Origin: Leishmania infantum JPCM5
Taxonomy: Eukaryota > Euglenozoa > Kinetoplastea > Trypanosomatida > Trypanosomatidae
Assembly (NCBI RefSeq): GCF_000002875.2
Contig: NC_009415.2
Span: forward strand, 382,001-446,000
Reading direction: 5' to 3'
Length of the DNA stretch: 64,000 nucleotides
In this document: positions 1 through 12,800 of the stretch, piece after piece
How positions within the stretch are numbered: the stretch's first letter is position 1
Layout of the letters: the number at the start of each line of letters is the position of its first letter
Made by a program: the position numbers and the translations under genes
Notes under the pieces: generated by a model
The model's database searches: none
Told to the model about the DNA's origin: nothing
The model's input: only the letters and a program-made list of their open reading frames with translations

Positions 1-904
1 GAGTGAGGTGACTAACGTACGCGTTATGCAGTGCAGAGCAAAGAGAGGCACAGAGGCGTGGATGGCCGGAAACGATGGCGCGGTGGAGAAATGAGGGAGA
101 TCAGAGAGATCAGAGAGAAAGAAAAAGAAAGGGTAGGAGAAAAAGAGCCATGTACGAGCGAAGGACATGCAGGCCACCTGATCCTGAGGCCACGAGAGCG
201 CGCACGCGCAACCCTAAACACGCCATCGCAGCGGCAGACAGGGTCCCCTTTCTTTTCTGATTTGGAGAGATGAGCGTCTGCTCGCGCATCTTCCTTCATG
301 CGGCAACCGAAACGAGAGGGAGAAACGTCTATGTCCGTCGGGGCCTGAGCCACAGGCAAACGCCTCCGCCGCAGGCAGTCCGGTATTTCCTTGTGCTCTT
401 GCTGCTGCGGTTTCACCATAGGTGTCAGGTAGGTGGTCCTGCGGAAGCAGCTTTGGAAGACGCACGTCGAGATGCAGCGCGGCGCTTCTGACAGGCGCCA
501 GGGGCGGCGGCGTGCGACTACCACTCGAAAGGAAAGGGGGGCACAAGCCTGGTGGTTCCCAAGTCAGTCATCCGTGAGAGTCGAAGGGCAAACATCAGCC
601 GCCTCGATCCACGGCACCACATAATGCAGTGTAGAAACTTTTCACATGCGACACTGGAGGACCGGATGCTGCACCTCGGGGTGGCCTCGTCATGCCTTCG
701 GCATCTGCACCCCATCAGCCCACTCGGTCGGATGCAGGGGATACCGTACATGTCGCACACATGCACTTTGGAGCTGATTTGCATGCATCTCTTTACACCG
801 TTCCGTTCCTCGCGCGTGCGCATCCTGGCCTCCGCGTGCGTTGCGTGGATGCGATCAATCATGCCCACCAACGCTGAAGCGGTGCGCCCGCAGTACTCGA
901 ATTC

Positions 905-1150
905 TCACATCATGGCGACTGTTCCACCACGGCGCTGCTGCCTGGGGGAGCGAGGGAGGCGTGCCTGGATGGCCTGCCCGCGTGTGCCGTCACGCCCGCC
1001 AGTGTCTCTGGCGCAGCCCTCTGCCCGCCCACACCGGCAGTCCGCAGCCAGCACCCAAGGCCAGGCCGCAGGCCCCCGGCGGCCCCACAGAGCAGGCACG
1101 CGGCCCTCGTGCCACCACGCCGTGGCCGGCATCCTCAGGCGAAGCCGGGA
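905..1150 (-). repeat. Partial SIDER-like element (second repeat family)
   Basis: The segment 1021-1135 aligns with part of the 467-bp repeat at 36357-36823, sharing CACACCGGCAGTCCGCAGCC, AGCACCCAAG, CCCCACAGAG and TGGCCGGCATCCTC. The segment 905-1020 aligns with the inverted copy at about 28320-28570. It is degenerate, with small gaps. Orientation is given relative to the other copies. Confidence 0.55.
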
Positions 1151-2334
1151 GTAGGCGGCTCCAGCATCAGAAGCACCAGCATCAGCAGCGGCGCGTGGGA
1201 GTGTGACTGGAAGCGCTCGCGTACAAGTGAGCAGGCGCACATGCTCAAAGAGCGAGTGGCGGAGAGAAACGGGAAGAGAGAGCAAGTGAACGTGTAGTTA
1301 CCAGGATGAAGGCAGGTCGTCTTCGTGTACAGTAGTGCTGTCCTCTTCTGTGGGTGCATGCGTGCCGTGTCGCTCTTCATGCCTGAAAACGTCGTTCTCA
1401 CGTTGCGATTTTTTTTTGTTTGTGTATAAGCTCTCTCTGTTCTGATAGGCACTCATGATAAGGGGAGGGGCGGCAGTTGATGTGTACCCCCTGCCCCACC
1501 ACAAAAAAAAAACAGAAAAGAGACGCTGCGCGAAAGCGGGGCCAGCGAGACTCGTTTTTTTTTTGCGGTTGTGTTGCGTATATATATATATAGATAGATA
1601 GATACGGGGCATTCAATGCTTGACAAGTACTCCCACCGTCTGCAGCGTGTCACCAGATACAGCGGCAAAGGGAAACCCCACGATAAACGAGCGACACTCG
1701 CCAACCAGCGACCACACATGTACGCGTGGGAAGCCCAGATATAGACCAGAACACCTCTGTGATAGCACCAGCGAGATCTGAAAAGAAGAAACCAAAGGAT
1801 ATGCCTCGCACACTGTGTGTCGTCTCCTCCCTCTTCGTCATTCGTCAGCACCGTGCACCGCACCAGCAACGCAGATGCTGCAACATTCTCTGCCTACACC
1901 AAGTCTCACTTTAGACACTCTATAGACAGAGTTCGCCGTGTGACGAAAATGGCGAGGAAGAGAAGTGGCAAGCGTTGCGGACATGAGAGAGACAATTTCC
2001 AAAAGCCGATAGCCGCTGTGAAGCGCGTCAGGCATTTACAGACACACGCGGAAACGACCGGAAAAAAAAAACGTAGTCGCAATGCATAAAACATGAAAAC
2101 CATACACAACACATATATATAAGATATTATGTATATGTTTACTTCTATTTTTTGTTCGTCCGAGGCAGACGTGTGTCACGGTCAGTGGAAGGGCCGGCAC
2201 ATGCCCCAGCCCTCCCCCCCCACACACACACACGCGCGCACGCAAAAAAAAAATCAGCGACACAACGCGGCAGATAATCTAGCCACTGTGACGGAGATCG
2301 TGTAGAAAAACGGGCAAGGGCAAAGGTAACGGTG

Positions 2335-2890
2335 CGCCGTCACCTATACTCTGCTCCCACGTGCTCAGTCGCTGCCACACATGACTCGAACGCCACTCTA
2401 TCACCCCACTTGCCCTGTGACAGGCCCTCATCATGTAGTGCAGAGCCCTTGCAGGCGCACGCTACAGCCATGTGCTGGCCTATTCGTTTGAGCACGGCCT
2501 CTACCTCATACTCTACCCATCTAACCCCACTCCGCAGCCGCACCCTGTCACGTTGGTCGCTGCCTGGTGCGTCCAACTCGGCGTGGCGCAGGCTTCGTCC
2601 ACCAGTAGGCAGTGTGGAGCCTCGTGACACGCGCTCGAGTCACGCTGACACTCCGCCCATCATACAGATGGCGCCAGCGTGTCCACTGTCGCAGGTCCCC
2701 CCGCCCTACGCACCGCACCGTCCACGACCTGGCCGCTGACATCCGTAGCAAAGCCTTGCCCTGGCCTCCGCCTGCGTCCTAGATACCTGGCCCTGCGACC
2801 ACCGGAGGTGGCTCAGTGTTTGGCAGAGGGGTAGAGGGGGCGCTGCTTTGGCTTCCCTCCACGCAGGGAGGCGTGTCCACTGCATCACCG
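2335..2890 (-). repeat. Diverged SIDER-like element
   Basis: The part at about 2640-2880 aligns with 25607-25841. Shared runs include TCCACTGTCGCAGGTCCC, a GCGACCACCGGAGGTGGCTCAG-like stretch matching the CCACCACCAGAAGTAGCTCAG stretch there, and the GGCTTCC segment. On the minus strand it reads CCCCTCTGCCAAACACTGAG followed by CCACC and GGTGGTCGCAGGGCC, a SIDER 5'-signature look. Sequence identity is clearly lower than between copies A and B. Limits at the low end are uncertain. Confidence 0.55.
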
Positions 2891-5800
2891 GTCATCAGGG
2901 GAGCCTTTATCCGCCAAACACAAAAAGCGAGGGCCGCGTGTGGCTGGGAGAGAGAGCGATAAAGTCACAGCGATGGCGGCACGCGGCACAAGCATCGACC
3001 CCGAGAAAGAGCGGCACGTGCGCAAGCGCAGAGGGCAGGAGAGGACGCGAGCGAACAAATACGAGAAACATGAGCAACCAAAACTGTAAAAGGCAAAACA
3101 AAGGAAACGAAGACGTTAGGATACAGCAACGGGAGGACGGTCAGCCCATCCGGCGTGCTCTTCGCGGTCGCATCACAGTGCACGCAGGAGTTGTGTGTGA
3201 GAGAGAGAAAAAGAGGCCGTCGATCGATGAGGCTGCACGTGGCCTACACACCAAGTCAGACGCACACACATACTCGGGAGGGGCAGGTGAAAAGACGTAC
3301 GTTCGAGCCATAAAGTAAGGGTGGAGGGAGGGGAGGGGGGGGGGGCAGAAAAATAGAAGGCACTCGAACGAGGCACACAAACGCACATGCCCACGCACAC
3401 ACACACACACATCACACAAAGAAGGCGTCGCAATGGAATGTGAAGACAACAGTGACGGTGAGAAAAGGTATAGAAAGAGCGGAGTGCGTTATCGAAAAGA
3501 GAAGAGGGAAGTCGCAGAGAGAAGCATGTGAAAGGTAGTACGACAAGAAATGACAAAATATATAAGTTAGTGCAACTTTCTCACATACACACACACGCAC
3601 ACACACTTACAAAGGAAAAGCCGCGCACAATATCGGTGTGGCACCTGCTGCCTCATCGTGCACACCTCATCAGGCAACCAACACGAGGGCTGCTCAAACA
3701 CGGATAATGTAGGAAATAAAAGAAAACAAAAAAACCCTCGAGGACGCGAAGGCATGAGTAGGGAGTGTGCGTGGACATCATCGAGGCTATGAATGGATGT
3801 CACAGGGATTCCTGATCACGCCCATACACTCGCACTCACACGTCAGAAAGTCACACGCTTGCGCAAGAGAGCTCATGGAAAGGGCACAAAAAAATCAAGC
3901 CGATCAATGAACATAAATGACGCGAAAGACACGCACATGCGCGAAATAAAAATATATATATATATATATAGAGAAAGCGAAGAGATCTGTGAGGGGTACC
4001 ATCGCTTCTTTCGATTCGCATAGACGTGAGACAACGCAAAACAAAACAAAAACGGAACAGAAGCGAGGCTAAGCGACGACGACGAGGAGGAGTGATGAAG
4101 GGAGGTAGCCGGCACGTGTGTTCACACAGCGCTCGTTTCGAATGAGGAAAAAGAGTTCGTTCGCCTCCTCTCTTTTTTATTTTTTTTTTCAGAAGAGGGG
4201 AATCACTGAGGAAGGCTCCCAACAAGAGCGCCATACCGATCGAGTCCCATAGAGACGTAAGAAGCGTGCACTCATGACCATATCGCTCGAAAACACGCAG
4301 AAAGTATTCCCAGCAAGACAGCATGGACAGCCACGCTCCTGTCTCCACCTCTGCTGTTCTCTTTTTTCCGGATTTTTTGTGCGCTTGCTGCTCCGAAGAA
4401 ACAGGTAGCACTTGTGGTGACGCTAGTTACGTCGCAGAGAGGGTTTTCGACTCGTTGGCCGATGGCTGCGTAATCGGTCAATACATGCGAAAAGCGCTGT
4501 AGCATCATTGCGTGTACGACGATACGCGAGATGCTGTCCATGGCGACCTCAGCATCCCCGCAAATCTGCAAAAGTGAGTGGGGAGCACAGCACGAAACAA
4601 GAAAGGAGCAGCAACAAGAGAAACGGGATGCATTACAGCGTCTATGCTTATCCACACAGACGAACGCGTGTGACATACGGTAGGGAGAAGGAGGCGGGGG
4701 AGGGGGGCTGGTGATCGCCCCATCACCTCGACACCTGCACAGGTCGAAAGGCACGTGAAAACGGATACGAGCACGTGGAGTAGGAGCGGGAAAGGAGTGG
4801 GAGACACACGCACGCAAGTACGCGAAGGCACCACTTTACGTCTTTTCGGTTGTCTTTTCTACCGCTTTTCGAGCGAAGGGGCGGCACCTCGTGTGTGAAC
4901 GTGTCGCATGTGAGGGGCTGCCGGTGAATGGAAACAGAAAGACGACCCTCCAAAAAAAAAAAACACACCACACACACACACACAAACACACGCACACACA
5001 ACAACAACGGCAAGACAGAGAGGAACGTACGGGGAGGGAGGGAGAGAGCAATGCAAATAAAGGGGGAAGCATGGCGACGGAGAGAAGCACATGGAAGATG
5101 TTAAGGATGCAAAACCATACGAAGAGACGGCCACAACAACCATTGAAGAAGGGGCGACGGCAGCCGCAACCAAGAAAACAAAAACCGAAAATGAGAAACC
5201 GCAGTTTGCCTTTCGTGGCGCTGCCCCTGTGAAAAAAAAAAGATAGAGGACGAGCGAATCTACGAAAATACTCAAGGGGGAAGTGAGACAGAAGAAGAAG
5301 GTCAGGGGGGCTGGGCGGACGGCGTGCAGGCAGAGGGGTGGGTGGCGTGATTGAGGGGTCGGGTGATGGAGTGGGGGGGGAGGATGAAACAAAGAAGTGA
5401 AAAACAGGAGAGAAGATGCAGCAACAAAAGAGAGAGACATGTGAAAAGACGAAAAGTTGTGAATAAAAAACAAAACTCAAAACGCATGTGGACCTCATCG
5501 AGAACAAAAAAAAAATTTGAAGACACGTGAAAAAAAGACGTGAAATCGACCATGTGAACTAGGAAGAAGCAAGCGATCAGACAGACATGAAAACAAACAG
5601 AAACCCGTAAAGAAGCGGGCCGGAGAAGCACACACGACCGCGTGCATTTGCTTGTTTTTTGAGACGCGTACATGCGCACGCGCGCTCCTAGACGATGGCA
5701 ACTCAGCAGGTGCAGCACAAATGATTGGAAAGCAAACAGCTCCACGAAATCGACATACAACGCCAGAAAGGTCGGCACATGATGCGACACACATACACAT

Positions 5801-7189
5801 GCAACGTGCAACACGTGAGGGGATGCCCATGGGGCAACGGGTCTAGGAGAGAGAAAAGAGACGGTGCGGATTTGGGCGGGGCGGGGCGGGGGAGGGCAGG
5901 CGAAAGTAGCGTCTGCGATGGCGCCGCGGCGCGACACAAGTGCAGGGAGGACGGAGGGAGATCCGACGAAACATGCCAAACGCGACCTGCACAATACGCG
6001 CGCACCACAAAACGTGCGAAGGGACTGTGCCGAGGCGGGCAGCAGGAGAAAGGCAATCAACGCGACGGGCCAACGACGGCTCCTACAAACGAAAAGCACA
6101 CAGCATAGCCAAGCATTCGCCGCAACGACCGTCATACCTCGACACCTGCTGCCAAGAGCGGAAAGCGGCAATGCTGGTGCGTCTTGTTGTGTGTTGCTGT
6201 TGTCAATACCTTCCAGACACCAAAATGTATAGCCCTGGTGACCGATGAACGCCACCACGCAACGACGTCTCGAGAAGAAGACACCTATTACAAACACACA
6301 CACAAACACACACAGTGACGGAAGGGGGAGGACCAACGACAACAAAATAATAATCATAATACAGCAAACGGCACAGCTAGTTTCCTAATCAAACAAGAGC
6401 GGGGAGGAGGAGGTAGGGGGTAGGTTACGAAGTGCTGGAGAACCATACGACAGAAATACGATGGAAATATAAAACAGATGCTACTACACGCACACACCGC
6501 ATCACCGCCCTGTACTACATTTAACGAGTGATGGTGTCAGAGACGGTGTGTGCGCGTGAAAAAAAGAGAGGGGGATCAGGAACGAACAGTACACCGGCAG
6601 ACGGAGCGGATAGGAGGGGGTGCCAATATATAAAACCGAGGAATACAAGCACCCTGCCAAGGCAGAAAAAGGTAACAAAGCAGCTCGCTACGGTTGCTCT
6701 CTCAGACAAGGGCAGAGAGAGAAATGGGGATCGGAATGGCACACCATCACAGACGAAGCCACAAGGCGACAAGGGGCGCCTGCCAAGAAGTGCTCGAACG
6801 AGCAGTTGAACATACGCGCCGGAAAAGCGGTCTTTTCGTCTGCCCCTACTTGTCTGTGTGTGTGTGTGTATGTGGAGTGTAAGAAGCTGTGGAGAGAGAG
6901 AGACGCGACCGGCACACAATGCACAAGAGCAGAGAAAACAATATTGACATGACGACGCTGGAGAAGGCCCAGCGTACCGCGTTTGGGATAAGACAAGAGC
7001 AACACAAGCATCCAAGAAACATAGTTAGGATAGAGGAGAGGGGGCGGCACGCTAGGCGGACGAACACGATTCAACAGCTCCAAAAAGGAAAGAGAAGTAA
7101 TGGCACCTTCGCCTGTCCCACTAGGTAGTCGAGCGCTGCTGATTCTCTTTATAATCGCAGCGGCGCTTAGCACTTCTCCTTCAAACACC

Positions 7190-9892
7190 CTACTCAGTGT
7201 AGCACTGCACACACTGCTTCGGCGGCAACCGCTGCCAAAACAACTCCGTGTCCGCCATGCGAAGGACATCCTGGCGCATCGCCTCCGCCGTCGTGAAGAA
7301 GACGCGCGGGAAGAAGGTGATGTCGCGCTTGCTTCTTCCACCACTGCTGCTGCCGCCGTTGCCGTTGCTGGTGCTCGGCATGGGGCCGTAGAGTCGATCG
7401 CACAGGTTCGGATTCGGCGCTGTCGACTCAAGGCACTCGTCCAGATCTGCAGAGGCTGTACCCAGCACGTCACGCGCACGGCCAGCCGCCAAGGCGTACG
7501 CGCTGCGCGTGATCACGGGATGAGCCTCCTCCATTGAGAGGCCAATCGCGACCAGCACGTTCAGCACGTAGCGATGGAAGTTCTGGTCACGCCGAAGCAG
7601 CGCCTGCGCCTCAGCGGACGAGGTACTCGCGGTGTCACCGTTGTTGCTGTTGCTCGCTGAAGCGCTCTTGGCTTCTTCTTCGTGCACGTTGTCCTCCTCG
7701 TGGATGCTCTCCAGCACCGCCTCCAGGAAGCTGGCCGGGGCTCCAAAGCAGCCGTAGTCGCCTGCCTCCTCGGTCTTGTCGTACACGCTATCGCCAACTG
7801 CCAGCCCCTGCCACCGATGCGTGTCATTGAGCCTTTCCGATTTGCCACCGGTCACCTTTTGCTGCGCAGAGTGCTGCTGCTGCTGCGTCTTCCACAGGCA
7901 CACAACAGGGATGTCGTTGCAGCTCATCACCACCGCGTGGATATGTGGGAGGGCGTCGCTGAGGTTGCGCTTCATCATGTACAGCAGCGCCATCATAAGG
8001 TTGGCGAGCAGGCGCAGCTGCGTCGCGCGTTGGGGAAGCTCAGCAGTGTGGTCGCCGGAGCCCGTCGCTCCTGCGCCACCCGTCACCGCGGCGTGAAAGT
8101 CCAGCAGCTCCACCAGTGATCGGAGGGTGCCCATCGCGTCGTAGAAGCCCTGTTGAGAATTCAAGAAGCAGTGCGCCTGGCCGATAGCCCGCAGCGTCAG
8201 CTCTCGCCCGCGCTCTAGCACCTCGTCACCGTCCGTGGCAGACCCGGTGAGCATCATGTTCTGTAGCGCCAGAGACAGCTGGTTGCCTGCCAAGTCCGAG
8301 TGCGTGGGAAACGCCACCGCGTTCGAGGGAGGCAGTAGGAAGTCAGGCAGCGCGCTGCCGACGCGGTCCGATAGCACCGAGAGCGCCGCGGCAACCGTCT
8401 CAAGCGGTGCCGCGGCCGCGTTGGAGGCGGAGGATGCGCAACGCCGCGCTGCTACCGAGTCGTTGGTCGCGGGTTGGCCGGGCGTCGCGTGGGAGGCAGC
8501 ACCGCTGCTGTAGGTTGCCGTGTTGAAGGTGGAGTAGTCCTGGCTCGGTGAGTGCGTCGCGCAAGGCGGCGTGCCCGCGAACGTCACTGCACCTTGCGCG
8601 CCAGTGGTGTGATGCTTCGTGACGGCCGAAGTCATACCCGTTGCGGAGTCCGTGCTTGCGGCGTCAGAGTCGGCCTTGCGTGCTGCAGCGGCTACGGGAA
8701 GTAAAGGAGAAGTCCAGTGGTCGCCATTGGAGGCAGCTGTCGCAGTACCAGAAGCGGCATGATGCACGCCAGCGAGGTACTCCGCACCTAGAAGCGGCGA
8801 TGAGGATGGCTGAAAGGCGCGCGCGTGAGGGCTCAGCCGAACTGGCTGCCTAACCGCAGCTGCCGTTAAGCCCGGAGAAACACTTGCGGAGAACGGGGTC
8901 GCTGTTGGGTCCTGCAGCTGCTGCGCCTCCTTCTCCTTGAGGTTGTAGTAGCTCTCGAGAGCGTCGCCGAGGGTGCGCTTGGCGAAGTTTCCGAGGCCGA
9001 AGATGCACGGGTTGCCAGTCGTGGGGTCAGCGTCGTGGAAGACGCGGTCAACGATGGGCTGCTTCGCGCTGTTGCATTTGAGCCGCAGCGGCGGGCGACC
9101 CGGCCCGTTGTTGAGCTCCATCCCGCTGCGCCGCATCATCGCCTCAGCACCCGCGGTGGTGGCAAACTCGACAAAGCCGTAAATCCAGTTCTGGTTGTTC
9201 GTTGAATTGCCGCAGATGCGGACGCGCAGGTACTCGCCGCACTCGCTGCAGATCGCTCCCAGCTCGCTCTGCAGCATCGTCAACGGCAGAAAGCGCAAGT
9301 GCACCGTGCGGGCCAGCAAGTCAGACGTCGCCGCCTCGCGTTCCACCAGACGCTGACGTTCCTCCTTCGGAAGGGCCTTGAAGTCCTGGTGAAGCCGGTT
9401 CTGCTTGCGGCTTGTGTAGTCGGCGTTTGGGCCGCGGTACGTGTACGGGTTCATGCCACCATCTCTGTGCGAGTGCAGGAGAACGTCCTTGCCCGCGTTG
9501 ATCGGCGGCGGCGGCAGAGGTGGACTGTGGTTATTCAGGGGTAGCACGTCGTAGCTGGGGGCATCTGACACAGGAGAGAAGCCGTACATATGGCAGCGGC
9601 CTTGGCTGCCAAGTGCTCCACCGCTTGCTGCTTGAACGCTTGCCAGCGGCGCCCAATCCTCTGCGTGGTGGAACGGTGGCAATCGCGTGCCGGCGTTGCA
9701 GTCGGAGTAGAGCGGCTTCGGCGAGTAGGGCCCGGGGCGGTAGCTTCGCTCCATGTGTGCACTCGGTACGTAATCACTTGCCACGACCTCGAAGCTATAA
9801 GCGTCGGCGTCAGACGCGAGGGGTGCCGCAGCCCTGGGGGAAGCCAACTCGTCCGGCTTCGCATTAGGAGAAGTGCTAAAGTACGACGTCAT
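7190..9892 (-). CDS. RRM-domain RNA-binding protein (paralog 1), 900 aa
   Basis: The protein has one RRM-like domain at about residues 195-280. The RNP2-like strand is VHLRFL (197-202) and the RNP1-like strand is YGFVEFAT (238-245). A long low-complexity middle rich in Ser, Ala and Thr follows. The C-terminal region is conserved with the neighbour at 17840-20158, including the segments RYVLNVLV and FFPRVFF. The N-terminal 190 residues are Pro- and Tyr-rich and probably disordered. The ATG at 9892 begins MTSYFSTSP; in-frame sequence further upstream has only non-ATG starts, so it was not used. Likely role, by inference from the RRM, is binding mRNA and controlling stability or translation, the main level of gene control in trypanosomatids. 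The two genes are probably an old tandem duplication. I cannot match it to a named RBP. Confidence 0.85.
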   Translation of the reverse strand: MTSYFSTSPNAKPDELASPRAAAPLASDADAYSFEVVASDYVPSAHMERSYRPGPYSPKPLYSDCNAGTRLPPFHHAEDWAPLASVQAASGGALGSQGRCHMYGFSPVSDAPSYDVLPLNNHSPPLPPPPINAGKDVLLHSHRDGGMNPYTYRGPNADYTSRKQNRLHQDFKALPKEERQRLVEREAATSDLLARTVHLRFLPLTMLQSELGAICSECGEYLRVRICGNSTNNQNWIYGFVEFATTAGAEAMMRRSGMELNNGPGRPPLRLKCNSAKQPIVDRVFHDADPTTGNPCIFGLGNFAKRTLGDALESYYNLKEKEAQQLQDPTATPFSASVSPGLTAAAVRQPVRLSPHARAFQPSSSPLLGAEYLAGVHHAASGTATAASNGDHWTSPLLPVAAAARKADSDAASTDSATGMTSAVTKHHTTGAQGAVTFAGTPPCATHSPSQDYSTFNTATYSSGAASHATPGQPATNDSVAARRCASSASNAAAAPLETVAAALSVLSDRVGSALPDFLLPPSNAVAFPTHSDLAGNQLSLALQNMMLTGSATDGDEVLERGRELTLRAIGQAHCFLNSQQGFYDAMGTLRSLVELLDFHAAVTGGAGATGSGDHTAELPQRATQLRLLANLMMALLYMMKRNLSDALPHIHAVVMSCNDIPVVCLWKTQQQQHSAQQKVTGGKSERLNDTHRWQGLAVGDSVYDKTEEAGDYGCFGAPASFLEAVLESIHEEDNVHEEEAKSASASNSNNGDTASTSSAEAQALLRRDQNFHRYVLNVLVAIGLSMEEAHPVITRSAYALAAGRARDVLGTASADLDECLESTAPNPNLCDRLYGPMPSTSNGNGGSSSGGRSKRDITFFPRVFFTTAEAMRQDVLRMADTELFWQRLPPKQCVQCYTE

Positions 9893-12800
9893 TCTGAACA
9901 CAGACGTTGCTCTATCCGAGCGTGCGCAAGAGCACGTGAAAAAGGAAGATGTCGCGCACACGTGCCCGCGCGACGCAGTCCAACGGAATGCACGGCACAG
10001 CGTTGTGCGTACGCGACAAATGGAAAAAAATAATAATAAGAACTAGCGGGCGAGTGACGACCAGCACTGGGGAGGGCACCGCAATGGAGAACAAAACAAC
10101 AACAACAAAAAAAAACACGACCGTGTGCGCCGCTCCTAACGCTTGAGTCGACAAGAGCCGTGGAGAAATTATAGAGAGAGTTATATATGTCTGAGGAGAG
10201 GTCGGAGAAGGAAGGGGCGAAGATGTACAATGTGGGAAGGAGAAGAGGGGAAGAGAAGTGACAGCACAAGCACAACAACGCAGCCTCCCTCTTCACAGAA
10301 CAACAACGAAAAGGGAGTGCGAGCGCCAGAGAAAAGAAAAGCAACGATATGACAGGGATACGGAAGGGAAGGCGGTAACAACAGCGGCAGCAACAGCAAG
10401 CGAAACGCAGAATAAACCAAAACGAAAGCCCTGCAGAAGGAGAGGGAGCACTCACGCTCGCTCGTTGAAGCAAGACGAGAGCGCACGCACACGCGCGTAT
10501 GATGTCGTGACGATGCGGGGTGTGGTGAAAACACGACTGATCAAGTGAAAGGAGTCGGTGATGGTCACAGGAGGGAAAAGGCGTCAATGCACAAGCAAGT
10601 ATCGAGCGAGCGTGGGTTTGCTGTTCTTTTTTTTTCCTGTCTCTCTCCTAAAAAAAGAACCGAAGACGCCAAAAAAAAAACCGGGATGATCGACCGAGAA
10701 GAGAGCGCCACGACAAGTCAGAGCTCAATGGCCGCCGTATGTGTACTATCTACTTCGGGCAGAGGGAAAGAGTGTCGCGAGAAACCTAGCGCGCAGTGTA
10801 GAGACAGAGACCACGACACAAAGCCACACGCTCCCAAACGTGCGAGAACCACCTCACAGACGGAGAGACTACAGCAAGAGCCTGGAGAAAGGGAAACACC
10901 ACAGCGAAAAGGCACGCCAGGCCTTGCACAAGATCAAACGACTCACAGAGAGGGAGAGAGTGCGAAAACGCAGTGGAAGGGAGAGGCGCCACGATGGTAT
11001 ACGCGACGACGCGGCTCCGAGAGTTTCCCTGGTGCCGATGCACGTTTTTGTGCTTTCCGCTACGGATAAAAAGACGCGGCCGCTACGGCTGCGTGTTTGG
11101 TGCAGTGGAGGGATGTGGGATAGAGAGAGGAAGGGAAGTAGCGGGAATCTGAGGAGAGTAGGTGTCTATGGCATACACACACACACACACAACTGAAGAA
11201 ACCACGAAACAAACAATAAATATACACAGAAAGAGAGACACGAGCACGAAATCGAGAAACCAACAAAGAAGGGGGCCAAGCCAACACGCAGATGATCGAA
11301 CTGCAACAACACAACAAAGAACGGACCGCTGACGATCTACTAATGATGAGCGTATTATGAGCGAAGAGGCGGAGGAGCCGGAAAAAAAAAGCGCATGAAA
11401 AAAAAGCAAACCACCTAAAGAAATTTGAAAAAAAAAAAAAAACAATCAATCAAAGGAAGCGAGGGGTAACTCTATGCAGCTAAGATATATATGTGTGTGG
11501 ACGTGGGGTGGGGGGATATGTGTATGTGTGAGTGGGTATGTGTGAAGAACAACAAAACAAAAACGCAGCAACGCAGCAAACCAAGGGAAGGTTGTGTGGG
11601 GAGAGGGGGAGAGGAAATAGATAGCTAAAGATATAGCTAGCGTGATGGAAGGAGGGGTCGGCTGGTGACAACAACAGCAACGACACACACACAAGCGAAA
11701 AAAAAAAGAAGCAGGAAAAACGTGTATGTAGGGAAGTGTGTGTGGGAAAAAAACCGAGGAAGAAGAGAGGAAAAGAACGAAGAGAGCGCCTGCAACACCT
11801 GCGCCTCCGCTGCCACGCGAGAAGGACGAAGGAAGAGAGAGAAACGGAGAAAGCAAGAAACTAAGAAAAAAAAGATATCACCGCAAAGGTCCAGAAGGGA
11901 GAGAGATGATGTCGGAGAACAAGAGACGAGGAGCGATCCGAGGACGCAACGGCGAAGGTAGAGATGAAAACAAACCTGCAACGGTCCCTAGATGTGCTTG
12001 CTCGGCTGTATTTCGCAACGCGATGTGGCCTTCTACTTGTCTGTCTGCTTCTTCTGTCTTCTTTTCGTTTTTTTTTGGAGGAGGAAAAACGGGGGACAGC
12101 TGCGTTCCTCTCTTCCGAGGTCACGAAGGAGCGATGAAGAGTGCCACGCAGGCAGCCGAAGTAGACAGAGGTTCTAAATGGCGAAGAGCAGCACAAGAAA
12201 AAACGTTCTGCCGACGGGTCAGGGGGAGAAGCAAGGATGCACACGAGAAGGCTGTAAGCAACGGAAGCGCACAAAGGAAGTGAATCACGACAATGACAGC
12301 CCACAAAAAAAAAGAAGTTTGGGGGGAGGGGGGCAAGAGATGGGCGGGAGAAAGGATAAAGCACCTGAGAAAAATGCAAAGGCGGTCGGCACGCCAAAAA
12401 GGAACAACTGCGCGCCCCTTGCCAAGCGCAGCGACGTGTGGTGATTTGAGCTCACCTCTCTTTTTTTCTGCCTGCTAGCCTTGTGAGTGTTGCGCCTCCG
12501 TTTGACGGACTGTATGATCCAAACCACTGTGAGAAGGAGAGTTCAAGAGACGGTGAGCAAAAGAGTGAGAAAGAAGGAACAGCACAGAGAGAGAGAAAGG
12601 CAGAGGAGCACCAAGCGCCAGTCCACGATACAGTGATAGATCACCGTAAAAGGGAAAGACAAACACAAGCTCAGAGCTATGCGTAGCGCAGCCGAATGGA
12701 AAACTGGAGGAGGCTGGAAAATGAGACAGCGTGGTCTCCGCCGAGAAAAACGCCGCACTCAAGACGCAGTCAATTCAAGAAAAAAATAATAATAAAGAAA

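Larger units (their letters stand above)
1..7189. other. Long region without recognisable genes (low end of window)
   Basis: Apart from two SIDER-like elements (905-1150, 2335-2890) I see no convincing gene. The many open frames are shadows of purine-rich or repeat sequence. It lies downstream of the RRM paralog 1 stop, so part of it is probably a long 3' UTR. Simple repeats include a TA/GATA run at about 1577-1602, TA at 3951-3970, CA at 4972-4996 and TG at 6856-6868. Homopolymer A and T runs are frequent. A G-run cluster at 5874-5892 could form a quadruplex on the plus strand. Confidence 0.6.

Noticed and set aside
5302..6357. 351-codon minus-strand open frame
   Set aside because: Residues are Leu, Phe, Ser, Cys and Val-rich translations of pyrimidine-rich sequence. 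No motif, no start context, and overlapping frames look the same.
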